A stretch of 31,246 nucleotides of DNA from a bacterium (GTDB lineage Bacteria; Hinthialibacterota; Hinthialibacteria; H5-UNCL2). Location of the stretch: assembly GCA_015075175.1 (NCBI GenBank), contig JABTUV010000024.1:1-31246 (forward strand). The letters run 5' to 3'. Under the pieces are notes generated by a model. That model worked only from the letters and a program-made list of their open reading frames with translations. It had not been told where the DNA came from and did not search any database. Shown here one piece after another: positions 23,272 through 31,246 of this stretch (position 1 is its first letter; each line of letters begins with the position of its first letter). Position numbers and translations under genes: made by a program.

Positions 23272-24060
23272 GTGTATACGCGACTGGGAACGTGGATGGT
23301 GCTGTTGACATGGTTCGCCGGCGCGGGCAACGCGCTGGAGTGGAATCCCGTGGACGAGCTGATCGCGCCGGACGGCCCCATCCGCCGCCACGTCCCGTTT
23401 GTGGGCGCCCGGCAGCCACCGGCCCAGCTGCCGCCGGTATTCATCTACTCCGCCTCGCGGCAGGCGATTATGCCCGCGCGCGCGCTGTTTGTTCCCCTCC
23501 CGCGTCGCTACGAAGATGAGGGAACCGTAGAACGCCTCGCTTCCGAGTACGCCCGCGCCATCGCGCCCATGATGGAATACCTCCGCCTTCCCCACCGTCC
23601 CGCGCCTACTGAGGTTCCCGACCCCGCCTTCCTCGTGCTTGCCCAGATCAGAAGAGACCACGAAGCGCAAAGACGCCTGAACGATTCCGCCCTCCGGTCG
23701 CGCCTCTCCGAGTTGGACGTCAACCTGGTCCTGGTCGTGGAAGTTCCCGCCTATCGCCAGTACTGGGGCGAGCAGCACAAGCTGACGGAAGTGGACGTGT
23801 CGATTACGGGTTATGAGTGCGAGAGGGGAACCGCCATCCTCTCCGCGCGGGAGGTTGTGCGCGGGAGCAAGAGCCATGCGGGCGAGACCTTCGAGGTACT
23901 GGAGGCGCGCGTGCTGGCTCGCCTGGTCGAGAAGACGCGCGACAGGCTGGTGGACCTCGAGTCGGAGCGGCGCGCGGCGTTGGCGGCGGCGGCGATTCCC
24001 GAGGTTACGCCATCCCAGCCGCCGCCCAACCTGTCGCCGGCGGAAGGGGTGACGATATGA
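23272..24060 (+). CDS. Exported protein of unknown function, coupled to rel
   Basis: 262 residues from GTG 23272, chosen because GGAGG (23262-23266) lies five bases upstream and the candidate promoter overlaps earlier starts. The N-terminus YTRLGTWMVLLTWFAGAGNA is a signal peptide, followed by a mature LEWNPVDELIAPDG. The middle has FIYSASRQAIMPARALFVPLPRR. Further on, VNLVLVVEVPAYRQYWG and EVDVSITGYECERGTAILSAREV resemble the strand pattern of periplasmic lipoprotein domains that report 'flexible' repeats (for example the TolB N-domain or LpoB-like folds), but I recognise no family. The C-terminus is helical and charged, then Pro-rich. The stop overlaps the next start (ATGA at 24057-24060), so it is translationally coupled to a RelA/SpoT homologue, an unusual neighbour for an exported protein. 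Confidence 0.7.
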   Translation: MYTRLGTWMVLLTWFAGAGNALEWNPVDELIAPDGPIRRHVPFVGARQPPAQLPPVFIYSASRQAIMPARALFVPLPRRYEDEGTVERLASEYARAIAPMMEYLRLPHRPAPTEVPDPAFLVLAQIRRDHEAQRRLNDSALRSRLSELDVNLVLVVEVPAYRQYWGEQHKLTEVDVSITGYECERGTAILSAREVVRGSKSHAGETFEVLEARVLARLVEKTRDRLVDLESERRAALAAAAIPEVTPSQPPPNLSPAEGVTI

Positions 24061-26139
24061 GCGACCCCATCGTGTCCCCGCCGCCGCAGGGCCTGGTCGA
24101 CGAGCCGTTTCCGCTGGCCACGGGGTTGGGACGGGAGAGCGACCTGCCGCGCGGCCCCTGCCGGAGATCATCTCGTTGGACCCCATCCTGGCGGAGCTGT
24201 CGCGCAACCATCCCGACGCCGACCTGGGCTGGTGCGGCGCGCGTTTTCCGTCGCCGATGCGGCGCACGCCGGCGACCTGCGCAAGAGCGGGCTGCCCTTC
24301 ATCCAGCATCCCCTCTGGGTCGCCCTGATCGTGGCCTCGCTGGGCATGGACGACCTCTCCTGCGCCGCCGCGCTCCTGCATGACGTCATCGAGGACACCG
24401 CCGGCAAGCCGCAGCCGGTCACGCTCCCCCGCCTCTCGCGCCAGTTCGGCGAGACCCTCGCCAACCTGGTGGACGGCGTCACCAAGATCGGCGCCATTCA
24501 CGCCGTCACGCTGCAGGAGGAGCAGGTCGAGAACCTGCGCCGCATGCTGGTGGCGACCGCCAAGGACCTGCGCGTCATCATCATCAAGCTGGCCGACCGG
24601 CTGCACAACATGCGCACGCTCAACGTGCTCTCCCGCCCCAAGCAGATCGGCATCGCGCGCAACACGCTGGAGGTTTACGCGCCCCTCGCGCATCGTCTGG
24701 GCATCGGGCGCGTCAAGTTCGAGCTGGAGGACCTGGCGCTCTATTTTCTGGAGCCGGGCATCTACCTGGAGATCGAGTCCAAGCTGGCCGAGCGGCGCCA
24801 GGAGCGCGACAAGTACTTGGACGAAGTCAAGGCGACTATCGCCGAGCGGCTGGTCGAGATGGGCATTCCCGCCGACATCTCCGGCCGCGCCAAGCACATC
24901 TACAGCATCTATCGCAAGATGCGCCGCACCGGCAAGGACGTCGCCGACCTGCACGATCTGGTCGCCGTGCGCCTGATTACCGACAGCATCGAGAACTGCT
25001 ACGCAGCGCTGGGCGCCGTGCATTCCCTCTGGCGTCCCTGTGAAGGCTACTTCAAGGATTACATCTCCTTCCCCAAGCCCAACGATTATCGCTCCCTGCA
25101 TACCACCGTCATGGGACCCCGAGGCTGGATGCTGGAGGTGCAGATTCGCACCCTGGAAATGCACCGCATCGCCGAGGAGGGCGTGGCGGCCCACTGGCGT
25201 TACAAGGAGGGCGGCGTCGGCAAGCGCCTGGGCGCGGATTCCGACTGGCTCTCGCAACTCTCCGGCTGGCTCTCCGACAGCCAGAATCCCGACGAGTTCA
25301 TGGACAGCCTGCGCACCGACCTCTTTGCCGACGAGATTTACGTCTATACGCCCAAAGGCGAGCTGATCCGGCTGCCCAAGGGCAGCACCCCCATCGACTT
25401 CGCCTATCGCATCCACTCGGGGCTGGGCGATACGTTCGCGGGGGCGAAGGTGGGCGGGCGGTTCGTGTCGCATCGCTATGAGCTGAAGACGGGGGACACG
25501 GTCGAGATCATCGCGGGGCCGCGGGCGCATCCGTCGCCGGGCTGGTTGTCGATCGTGAAGACGGCGCGCGCGCGCGCCAAGATTCGCCGCTATCTTTTCC
25601 AGGCCAACCGCGAGCATCTGCGCGAGATGGGCCGGCAGTCGCTGGCGCGCGAGATCACGCGCGCCGGGCTTTCGCCCGCGCAGGTCTTCGCCTCCGAGCA
25701 GTTCAAGAACGTGGTCGCCGCCTTCAGCGCCGACTCGCCCGACGATCTGTTCGTGAAAGTGGGTTTCGGCCGCGTGGCGACCAAGCAGGTATTGTCGCGC
25801 ATCGTGCCGCCCAAGGTGCGCCCGGAGAAGCGCCCGCCCGCGCCCGCCGGCGCCGCCATGAAGGTCAACGAGCTCAAGGACGTCGTCTATCGCCGCGCCC
25901 AGTGCTGCAATCCCATGCCCGGCGATCCCATCACCGGCATCGTCACCAAGTCGCGCGGCATCTCCATCCATCGCGAGGACTGTCCAGGCATTACCCGCTT
26001 CCGGGGCGATCCCGCGCAACTGTTGGCCCTGCACTGGGACGGGGACACCGCCGGCAGCTCCGCGTGGACGTCGACATCTTCGCCAACGACCGCAGGGACT
26101 CGGCCCGATCTCACCAGCGCCACCTTTCGCGCGGGATGA
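24057..26139 (+). CDS. rel: Bifunctional (p)ppGpp synthetase/hydrolase (RelA/SpoT family), frameshifted at both ends
   Basis: Makes and degrades the alarmone (p)ppGpp in the cytoplasm. From GTG 24232 the frame is clean. The HD hydrolase domain keeps its metal residues (FIQHPLW, ALLHDVIEDT, IKLADRLHNM). The synthetase domain has GRAKHIYSIYRKM, KDYISFPKPNDYRSLHT and EVQIRTLEMHRIAEEGVAAHW. A TGS domain (IYVYTPKGELIRLPKGST), a helical region and the Cys-Cys zinc-finger motif YRRAQCCNPMPGD...HREDCPG follow. ATG 24057, after GGAAGGGG, starts MSDPIVSPPPQGLVDEPF. Restoring one C near 24155-24158 and one near 24229 gives LPEIISLDPILAELSRN, then DADLGLVRRAFSVADAAH, joining it to the main frame. Near 26055 another lost C throws off the ACT domain (see 26056-26336); the written frame stops at 26139. 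Full-length architecture is therefore likely. Confidence 0.92.
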
Positions 26140-26336
26140 TATCCTGCACTGCCTGACCACGGTGCGGTCAGACAAAGATCAGGCTCACGCTGGAGGTGCA
26201 CGACGCACCTCAACGCTGTTCCAGCGCATGTTCGGGGTGGAAGGCGTGATCAACGTGGTGCGGCAAGCGGCGGGACGCCAGTTCGCCGCGGACGTGAACC
26301 GACTGCGGTCGCGGCGCGTCTTTGCCGGCAGGTTGA
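26056..26336 (+). other. Displaced C-terminal ACT domain of the rel gene
   Basis: Reading the three frames in turn gives QLRVDVDIFANDRRD, SATF, ARDDILHCLTTVRSDKD, then KIRLTLEVHD and HLNALFQRMFGVEGVINVVRQ. This is the order of an ACT domain that normally closes RelA/SpoT proteins. At least three single-base losses (near 26055, about 26100 and 26214-26215) separate the pieces. The true stop cannot be fixed: the last frame is open to 26431, and a TGA one frame over lies at 26334-26336. Confidence 0.7.
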
Positions 26337-26340
26337 GGGG

Positions 26341-26366
26341 GCGTAGTTGCGCAGCGTGCTGCCGTG
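26341..26366. repeat. Partial GTAGTTGCGCAGCG element
   Basis: GCGTAGTTGCGCAGCGTGC followed by TGCCGTG matches the left end of the dispersed element at 14708 and 2108, and merges into a degenerate TGCTGCCG palindrome. Confidence 0.55.
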
Positions 26367-26369
26367 GGG

Positions 26370-26496
26370 CGACCCTCACCCGCTCGACTCCGCTTCGCTC
26401 CGATCCGGCGACCTCTCCCTCAGGGAGGTGAAGTCCCCTCTCCCTCGGGGAGGGCGGGTGAGGACAGACCTCTCCCGGGGAGAGGGCAGGAGTGAG
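26370..26496. repeat. CCTCTCCC-type hairpin repeat block
   Basis: Three hairpins follow one another: CTCCC-TCA-GGGAG (about 26424-26434), CCCCTCTCCC...GGGGAGGG (about 26435-26456) and CCTCTCCC-GGGGAGAGG (about 26468-26485). ACCCTCACCCG and GGGTGAGGA frame the block. Blocks of this kind are common interspersed repeats in many bacteria. It separates rel from the 5'-truncated beta-helix gene. Confidence 0.6.
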
Positions 26497-26529
26497 GGCG
26501 CGTTCTTGGCAGTCCCCGTGGCTGATCGC

Positions 26530-27258
26530 TACTCGTTGCGCCACCATCGTCAATTGCATCTTTCAGAGCCACGGCTGGGGCGTCTATGAAACCGGGCAGG
26601 TGAAGCGAGCGAACCTCTGGAATTGCCTTTTCTGGCAGAACGGCGAGGGCAACTACAACGGAACGGGTATCGACCTGATCGAAGCCGATCCGCTCTTCTT
26701 CAATCTGGCGGACGGCGACTTTCGCCTGCTCCCCGGCTCGCCCGCCATCAACGCGGGTACCAGCACGTTTGCGCCCTCTTTCGACATCTGGGGCCGGCCG
26801 CGTCCCATCGGGGCGGGTTACGACATCGGCGCGCACGAGTTCGACCCCCCGGGCTACGTCGCCCCCACGCCCACCCCTACTCCGACGCCGACGGCCACGC
26901 CGACCCCCACGCCAATCGGACAACCCCCATTTGGTTTGCACCCGAGGCACTGCTTTTCCCCGCCGGCTCGGGCGCGCGTCCGGACGTACTCGACTTGAAG
27001 AAGCACGTCACCGACGACACGACGCCCGTGAGTAGTCTAATTTTCAGCCTGGTTTTGCAATCCAATCCCGCCGTCGTGCAGGTCAGTGTCACGCCCTCTG
27101 GTCTCCTCTCGGCGACCGTGCAGGGAAATGCTCAGGGAATTAACGTGATTGTGATCGCCGCGCAGGATGCGCAGGGCAATCCATCGCAAACCACACTACA
27201 AGTCATCGTCGGCGGCGCCACCGGTATCCTGCCGGGCAGCTGGCAGCGCCTGCGCTGA
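26530..27258 (+). pseudogene. 5'-truncated beta-helix protein remnant with TPT linker and cadherin/Ig-like tail
   Basis: Only the end of a secreted protein survives. A final beta-helix segment (ATIVNCIFQSHGWGVYETG, then LWNCLFWQNGEG) leads to the conserved closing motif ADPLFFNLADGDFRLLPGSPAINAG and GAGYDIGAHEF. A TPTPTPTPTATPTP linker follows. The frame then breaks at the C-run 26924-26928; adding one C joins it to IWFAPEALLFPAGSGARPD, LDLKKHVTDDTTP and a beta-rich domain (AVVQVSVTPSGLLSATVQG) similar to Ig/cadherin-like tails. It ends TGA at 27256-27258. There is no signal peptide or N-terminal helix upstream, because the sequence before 26530 is a hairpin repeat next to rel. No dockerin-like module is present. 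Confidence 0.7.
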
Positions 27259-27434
27259 ACCAGGACGCGTTCGCCGCGCCCGGCGCCTTCCACTACCGCG
27301 CGACTGGCTCTTTCCTGCACTCGCAGGTTCAGGTATGCTCAATCCATAGTCGTGGGGCCGGCCCTTCGGCAGGCTCAGGACTCGCGCTCTTGCCTGTCGG
27401 TTGCCGGAAGGAGGACTTCAGGCGGGCGCGAGTG

Positions 27435-27530
27435 GGATTAGGATTAAGAGCAAGAGTAAGAGTAAGAGTAAGAGTAAGAGCAAGAGCAAGATTAAGATTA
27501 AGATTAAGATTAGGATTAAGATTAAGATGA
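27435..27530. repeat. Long hexanucleotide tract (AGAGTA/AGATTA) upstream of corA
   Basis: About sixteen 6-base units run GGATTA x2, AGAGCA, AGAGTA x4, AGAGCA x2, AGATTA x3, GGATTA, AGATTA, then AGATGA. The tract ends 25 bases before the corA ATG. In the rest of the 27259-27434 gap I see only CCCTTCGGCAGGCTCAGG (27362-27379), a widespread interspersed motif. Confidence 0.85.
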
Positions 27531-27555
27531 CGGGTCATACACGGAGCCAGGTAAG

Positions 27556-28659
27556 ATGGTCACACGCAGGAGCGCACACCACCAGCGCATGAGGCGCAAG
27601 CGGCGGCATCCGCTGGGAACTCCGCCGGGCACGCTCACCGTCAGTCCCGAGGCGCATCCCACCTCGGTCCACGTGATGGGCTACGGGCCGGCGGAGTGGA
27701 TGGAGCGGCAATTGACCCGCGAGGAACTGCAAGAATTGCCCGCGCTCGCCCGGTCTTGGCCGGTCGTCTGGGCGGACGTGGAGGGACTGGCCGATCTGGA
27801 GGCCGTCCAGAAGCTGGGGGCGGTCCTGGGCCTGCATCCCCTGGCGCTGGAGGACGTGCTCAACGTGCCGCAGCGCGCCAAGGTCGAGGCCTATGACGGC
27901 ACGCTCTTTTTGGTCGCGCAACTGCCGAGTTTCTCCGGGAATCTCCGCCAGGAGCAGATCAGCATCTTTCTCACCGACGGGATCGTGGTGACCTTCCAGG
28001 AGCGGCCGGGCGACACCCTGGCGCTCCTGCACGAGCGCATCCGCAAGCGCGGCGGGCGCGTGCGCGACCGGGGCGCCGACTATCTCGCCTATGCCGTCCT
28101 GGACCTCGTGGTGGACAGCTATTTCCCCGTCCTGGAGGGCATGGTCGAGCGCATGGAGGCGCTGGAGGATGCCATCCTCACCGCGCCGCGCCGCGACCTG
28201 GTCGCCGACATCCACAACGTCAAGCACGACGTGCGCGTCCTGCGCCGCGCCATCTGGCCCCTGCGCGACGCCCTCAACGCCCTCTTGCGCGATTCCTTCC
28301 CTCACCTCACCCCCGACACCCGCATCTACCTGCGCGACTGCTACGACCACGTCGTGCTCGCCATGGAACTTCTGGAGAACCTCTCCGAACTCTGCGCCGA
28401 CCTTCTGGACATGTATATGTCCTCCGTCAGCTATCGCATGAACGAAGTGATGAAAGTGCTCACCATCATCGCCACCATCTTCATGCCGCTCTCGGTGATC
28501 GCGGGCATCTACGGCATGAACTTCAATACCGAAGTTTCCCCCTGGAACATGCCGGAGTTGAACTGGGCGTGGGGTTATCCCTTTGCGCTGGGGATGATGG
28601 CACTGGTCGCGGGCGGGCTGCTCTACTACTTCTGGCGCAAGGGCTGGCTGTGGTCGTAG
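27556..28659 (+). CDS. corA: CorA-family magnesium/cobalt channel
   Basis: 367 residues, in the family range. CorA is a homopentameric Mg2+ channel of the inner membrane. The basic N-terminus (MVTRRSAHHQRMRRKRRH) precedes the cytoplasmic alpha/beta domain (WADVEGLADLEAVQKLG, LHPLALEDVLNVPQRAKVE). A long stalk helix (DYLAYAVLDLVVDSYFPVLE to YLRDCYDHVVLAMELLENL) follows. Two C-terminal membrane helices flank the signature YGMNF (VLTIIATIFMPLSVIAGIYG and GMMALVAGGLLYYFW). ATG 27556 has only a weak ribosome site (GGAGCCAGG), and the purine-rich hexamer tract is directly upstream. No Mg2+ riboswitch (mgtE or ykoK type) was recognised. The stop codon lies within the inverted repeat 28656-28713. Confidence 0.95.
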   Translation: MVTRRSAHHQRMRRKRRHPLGTPPGTLTVSPEAHPTSVHVMGYGPAEWMERQLTREELQELPALARSWPVVWADVEGLADLEAVQKLGAVLGLHPLALEDVLNVPQRAKVEAYDGTLFLVAQLPSFSGNLRQEQISIFLTDGIVVTFQERPGDTLALLHERIRKRGGRVRDRGADYLAYAVLDLVVDSYFPVLEGMVERMEALEDAILTAPRRDLVADIHNVKHDVRVLRRAIWPLRDALNALLRDSFPHLTPDTRIYLRDCYDHVVLAMELLENLSELCADLLDMYMSSVSYRMNEVMKVLTIIATIFMPLSVIAGIYGMNFNTEVSPWNMPELNWAWGYPFALGMMALVAGGLLYYFWRKGWLWS

Positions 28660-28713
28660 GGTGCGCACCGCGCACCACTTCCTCGGGCGAACGGTGCGCA
28701 GTGCGCACCCTAC
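28656..28713. terminator. 21-bp inverted repeat between convergent genes, overlapping the corA stop
   Basis: GTAGGGTGCGCACCGCGCACC (28656-28676; shown here as GTAGGGTGCGCAC, C, GCGCACC) and its inverse at 28693-28713 differ at one position and enclose 16 bases. The corA TAG is 28657-28659. The stem could end transcripts from both sides, since the opposing gene stops at 28736. It has the look of an interspersed palindrome. Confidence 0.65.
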
Positions 28714-28735
28714 GGGCGAAATGACAGATCTACGG

Positions 28736-29503
28736 TCACGACGCGCAGGCCAGAGGCTCGGCCATCTCCGCGCCCAGGCTGCGCTGTACGCTCGACACCA
28801 TCCCGCGCAGCGACGACAAGAGCGTGAGGACCTGCCAGTAGCGATTGGGCGCGCGCCCGATGGCGGCGACCACCCCACGGATGTTCTCCAGGTCGACGCT
28901 CTCCAGGCGCGTGCCCTCCGGATGGGGACAGTGGACCTCCATCGCATCGACCAGCCGCAACAGCGCCGCCTCCAGCCGGCTTTGCATGGCGGGCGGCAGG
29001 TAGCGCAAGAGCACCGTGGCGGCGACCGTCAACCGTTCCTTGTTGCGGTTGGAGATGCGCGCCGTTCCGATGCGCGATACCAGCAGCGGCGAAGGCGGCG
29101 CCTCGGGCTGCGCCACCGCCGGGCTGTACTCGATCTGCGCCAGATGGGGGGCGATTTCCTCGTCGATGAAGTAACGCAGTCCCAGGAGGAGCTCCTGTGG
29201 ATTCTGGAACAGGTCGCCCAGCGCCAGCGGGTCCGACCCCTTGGCGCGCAGCGACAGCAGCCGCCCCTGGATCTCTCGTCGCTCCAGGCGGGGCCGCGGC
29301 AGCGGGGCGCAGTCGGCGGGAGGCGCAAACAGCTCGGGATCGTCGCCGACGACCGGCTCCTCGATCACGAACCCATCCAGCCCCTCGCGTACCAGGCTGC
29401 GATACTCCACAACCGGTGGTAGGAGTCGGTACTCGGGATGCTGATTGTGCTTATTGCGGTTGAGAAACGAAAATACAGTGCGCGCGAGTCCGGGCCAGTC
29501 CAT
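28736..29503 (-). CDS. Hypothetical protein, unrecognised
   Basis: 255 residues, ATG 29503 preceded by AAGGGAAAGG. It starts MDWPGLARTVFSFLNRNKHN, with no signal peptide or membrane helix. The first half is Pro-rich with charged stretches (ELFAPPADCAPLPRPRLERR). The second half is helical (NRNKERLTVAATVLLRYLP, MQSRLEAALLRLVDAMEVH, NRYWQVLTLLSSLRGMVSSVQ). I recognise no family or catalytic motif. Codon use and GC content match the neighbours, and the frame is intact, so it is probably a real cytoplasmic protein. It lies 53 bases after the GT4 gene on the same strand and could be read with it. Confidence 0.65.
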   Translation of the reverse strand: MDWPGLARTVFSFLNRNKHNQHPEYRLLPPVVEYRSLVREGLDGFVIEEPVVGDDPELFAPPADCAPLPRPRLERREIQGRLLSLRAKGSDPLALGDLFQNPQELLLGLRYFIDEEIAPHLAQIEYSPAVAQPEAPPSPLLVSRIGTARISNRNKERLTVAATVLLRYLPPAMQSRLEAALLRLVDAMEVHCPHPEGTRLESVDLENIRGVVAAIGRAPNRYWQVLTLLSSLRGMVSSVQRSLGAEMAEPLACAS

Positions 29504-29556
29504 CCTTTCCCTTAGTGTGCATAAATTGCTTCCGGGATAGTGGTTATATCGGAGAT

Positions 29557-30684
29557 TCAGGGCGATTTCTGAAGCGCTTTTCGCAGTTCGAGATAGATGG
29601 CCTCCAGGCGGGCGGCCTGGAGTCGCAGATCGAAGCGGGCGACGGCGTCGGCTCGCGCCTGGTAGGCCAGGCGCGCGCGCAAGTCTCCATCGCCCAACAC
29701 GCGGCGCAGGGCGGCGGCCAGCTGCGCGGGGGCCGGCTGCTCGATGAGAAGGCCGTTCTCGCCGTCACACAGATAGTCGCCGACCACGCCCACGCGCGCG
29801 GCGACGATGGGCAGGCCCGCCGCCATCCCCTCCAGCACGGTGCGACAGGAACCGTCCGAGCCGGTCGCCAGAAAGACCAGCACGTCCGTGATTGCCCGCG
29901 CCTCGGCGAAGGCAAGGTCGTTGCGCCCTGCCACGACCAGCCGGTCGGCGACCCCCAGCTCGCGCGCGCGACGAAGCAGCGCGCCGCGATGCTCGCCGCT
30001 GCCGGCGAAGAGGAGCCAGGCGGCGGGAAACTCACGCGCCAGCAATGCAAATGCCGCCAAGAGCACATCGTGGCGGCGGTCCGGGTCCAACCGCGACCAA
30101 CTGGCGACGACCATGGCCTCTGCGGGAATGCCCAGCCGCCGCCGAATCTCACGACCCTCCGCTTCGGGCGTGATCTTCTCCACGTCGACCGCGCCGGGAA
30201 GATGGTAACCAGGCCGCGCCAGCCGCTGCGCATCTACCGCACACGCCGTGGTGGAAACCTCCAAGAGGCCGTCCATCCGGTCATACAGCCGACGATGCAG
30301 GAGATCGCCGCGCAGGGGATGTGAATCGTGATTGTGGGCCAGGAGCAGGGGACGAACGGCCAGGTTTCCCAGCGCCAGGCCGCCGAGCCAGTGCGTGCGC
30401 GTATGATGCAAATGCACCACGTCGCAATCGCCTGCGCACGCGCGCAAGCGGTGAAAGTCGGAGAGGTACGAGAAGAAGTTCCATCCGCTCGCCAGCCGCA
30501 ATCCGTCCCAGACGGCAAGGCCGCGCGCCCGCGCCTCTCGGACCAGCTTGCTCGCGCGGGGCAGGGCCAGGGTGGCGGCATGGCCGCGCGCCGCCAGCGC
30601 CTCGCACATGCAAAGCACCGGCTCGGCGATGCCCGTCGCGCGCCGGCTGGCCAACACGTGCAGCACGCGCAGGCGCTCCGTCAC
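29557..30684 (-). CDS. GT4-family (GT-B fold) glycosyltransferase
   Basis: 375 residues. The N-terminal half opens RLRVLHVLASRRATGIAEP with CDVVHLHHTRTHWLGGLAL. The C-terminal half has the nucleotide-sugar domain: MVVASWSRLDPDRRHDVLLAAFA, LLFAGSGEHRGALLRRA and ATGSDGSCRTVLEGMAAGLPIVA, the E-x7-E-type motif of GT4 retaining transferases, then VGVVGDYLCDGENGLLIE. It probably adds a sugar to a surface glycan or LPS; donor and acceptor are unknown. The start is GTG 30684, overlapping the upstream TGA as GTGA, so the two transferases are coupled. A longer open frame reaching 31068 is only antiphase reading of the upstream gene. Confidence 0.9.
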   Translation of the reverse strand: MTERLRVLHVLASRRATGIAEPVLCMCEALAARGHAATLALPRASKLVREARARGLAVWDGLRLASGWNFFSYLSDFHRLRACAGDCDVVHLHHTRTHWLGGLALGNLAVRPLLLAHNHDSHPLRGDLLHRRLYDRMDGLLEVSTTACAVDAQRLARPGYHLPGAVDVEKITPEAEGREIRRRLGIPAEAMVVASWSRLDPDRRHDVLLAAFALLAREFPAAWLLFAGSGEHRGALLRRARELGVADRLVVAGRNDLAFAEARAITDVLVFLATGSDGSCRTVLEGMAAGLPIVAARVGVVGDYLCDGENGLLIEQPAPAQLAAALRRVLGDGDLRARLAYQARADAVARFDLRLQAARLEAIYLELRKALQKSP

Positions 30685-31246
30685 GTTCGCTTCTCCCGCT
30701 GCCGCTCCCACAACTTCGCGTACTTGGCGTAACTGGAATAGGCGCTCATAAGCGCGATCACAAGCCCCGCCCGGCCGTCCAGCATCCCCAACCGCAGCAC
30801 CAGCTTCTTGATGAACACCAGGGGCGGACGAAAGAGAAGGTCCCACAGGCGCGCGCGCCGCCCGCGCCGGTAAAGCTCGTCGGCCATGATCGAGGAGTAG
30901 CGCGCGATCGTCTCCAAATTGTGCTGCACGTCGCGGTACACGTAATGATGAATGTCGCCGCACAGTTCTCCCACCGGCCCGGCAACCTTGACGTCGTCGT
31001 GCGGATTGTACCCCCCCCAGCGGCCCACGCCCTTCCTCCACAGGCGCACCTTGGCGTCGGGATACCATCCCGAGTGGTTGATCCAGCGGTTCATGAAGTA
31101 GCTCCTGCGCGCGATGCGGTAGGCGGAAAAGCGCGGCGCCGCCAGTTCATGCTGGATGGCGGCGGCCAGCTGGGGCGAGACGCGCTCGTCCGCATCGATG
31201 GAGAGGATCCAGGGGCCAGCGCACTGCTCAGCGGCGTAGTTCTTCT
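30681..31246 (-). CDS. GT2-family glycosyltransferase, WaaE/LpcC-like, 5' end outside the window
   Basis: The 188 visible residues begin inside the GT-A domain at KNYAAEQCAGPWILSIDADE, containing the DxDE acidic motif. SPQLAAAIQHEL and the family stretch YFMNRWINHSGWYPDAKVRL follow, then WGGYNPHDDVKVAGPVGEL and GDIHHYVYRD. These match LPS-core or O-antigen transferases of the WaaE/LpcC type, which are membrane-associated and use nucleotide sugars. A hydrophobic C-terminal stretch (RAGLVIALMSAYSSYAKY) ends in REKRT. The stop TGA at 30681-30683 overlaps the GT4 start. The gene enters from the right edge, so its N-terminus and promoter are not visible. Confidence 0.88.
   Translation of the reverse strand, partial: KNYAAEQCAGPWILSIDADERVSPQLAAAIQHELAAPRFSAYRIARRSYFMNRWINHSGWYPDAKVRLWRKGVGRWGGYNPHDDVKVAGPVGELCGDIHHYVYRDVQHNLETIARYSSIMADELYRRGRRARLWDLLFRPPLVFIKKLVLRLGMLDGRAGLVIALMSAYSSYAKYAKLWERQREKRT

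Noticed and set aside
23026-26175. 1049-residue minus-strand open frame
   Set aside because: It is antisense to the exported protein gene and rel, which have clear conserved motifs.
27401-27592. KSKSKSK-rich small protein upstream of corA
   Set aside because: It is merely the translation of the hexanucleotide tract; there is no plausible start site or homologous fold.
30685-31068. Longer N-terminus for the GT4 glycosyltransferase
   Set aside because: The extra 128 residues are an antiphase reading of the upstream GT2 gene; the GTGA overlap gives a normal family start.

Overview
The window is a GC-rich bacterial chromosome segment, almost certainly from an uncultured lineage. Secreted proteins built from dockerin-like EF-hand modules, TPTPTP linkers and parallel beta-helices, together with many dispersed palindromic intergenic repeats, resemble genomes of candidate phyla such as Sumerlaeota or Hydrogenedentota and the PVC neighbourhood. 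That placement is a low-confidence inference; nothing here fixes the taxonomy.

Layout. 1-6707 (minus strand): a PilT/PilU ATPase cut by the window edge, a GT-C type membrane glycosyltransferase, a 955-residue secreted glycosidase-like protein with an N-terminal dockerin-like module, and an AmrB/MEMO-family protein. 6768-9153: tRNA-Trp, the phosphate transporter pair (DUF47 regulator plus Pit) and tRNA-Val(GAC). 9255-13492 (plus): the classical translation cluster thrS-infC-rpmI-rplT-pheS, without pheT behind it. 13605-16353: a parvulin-type lipoprotein facing a convergent aldehyde dehydrogenase. 16354-17118: a repeat-rich gap with two tandem arrays. 17119-22885: a 1465-residue beta-helix protein and a 365-residue secreted protein that share a dockerin-like module. 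23272-26336: an unknown exported protein translationally coupled to a bifunctional RelA/SpoT homologue. 26530-28659: a truncated beta-helix gene remnant and CorA. 28736-31246 (minus): an unknown protein and two glycosyltransferases (GT4, GT2) that look like the edge of a polysaccharide or LPS locus.

Two themes stand out. First, secreted proteins of unrelated architecture carry the same approximately 45-residue dockerin-like module at either end, which suggests a shared surface-assembly or binding partner not present here. Second, several families of interspersed repeats fill the intergenic space. One copy lies in frame inside the GT-C gene, 9-bp repeats supply stop codons of two genes, and hexanucleotide AG-rich tracts sit just upstream of infC and corA.

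A caution on sequence quality: thrS, pheS, the parvulin gene, the aldehyde dehydrogenase, rel and the beta-helix remnant all contain frameshifts. Most can be repaired by adding one base to a short homopolymer run. I read these as consensus indel errors, and I give the restored gene boundaries where I can deduce them.
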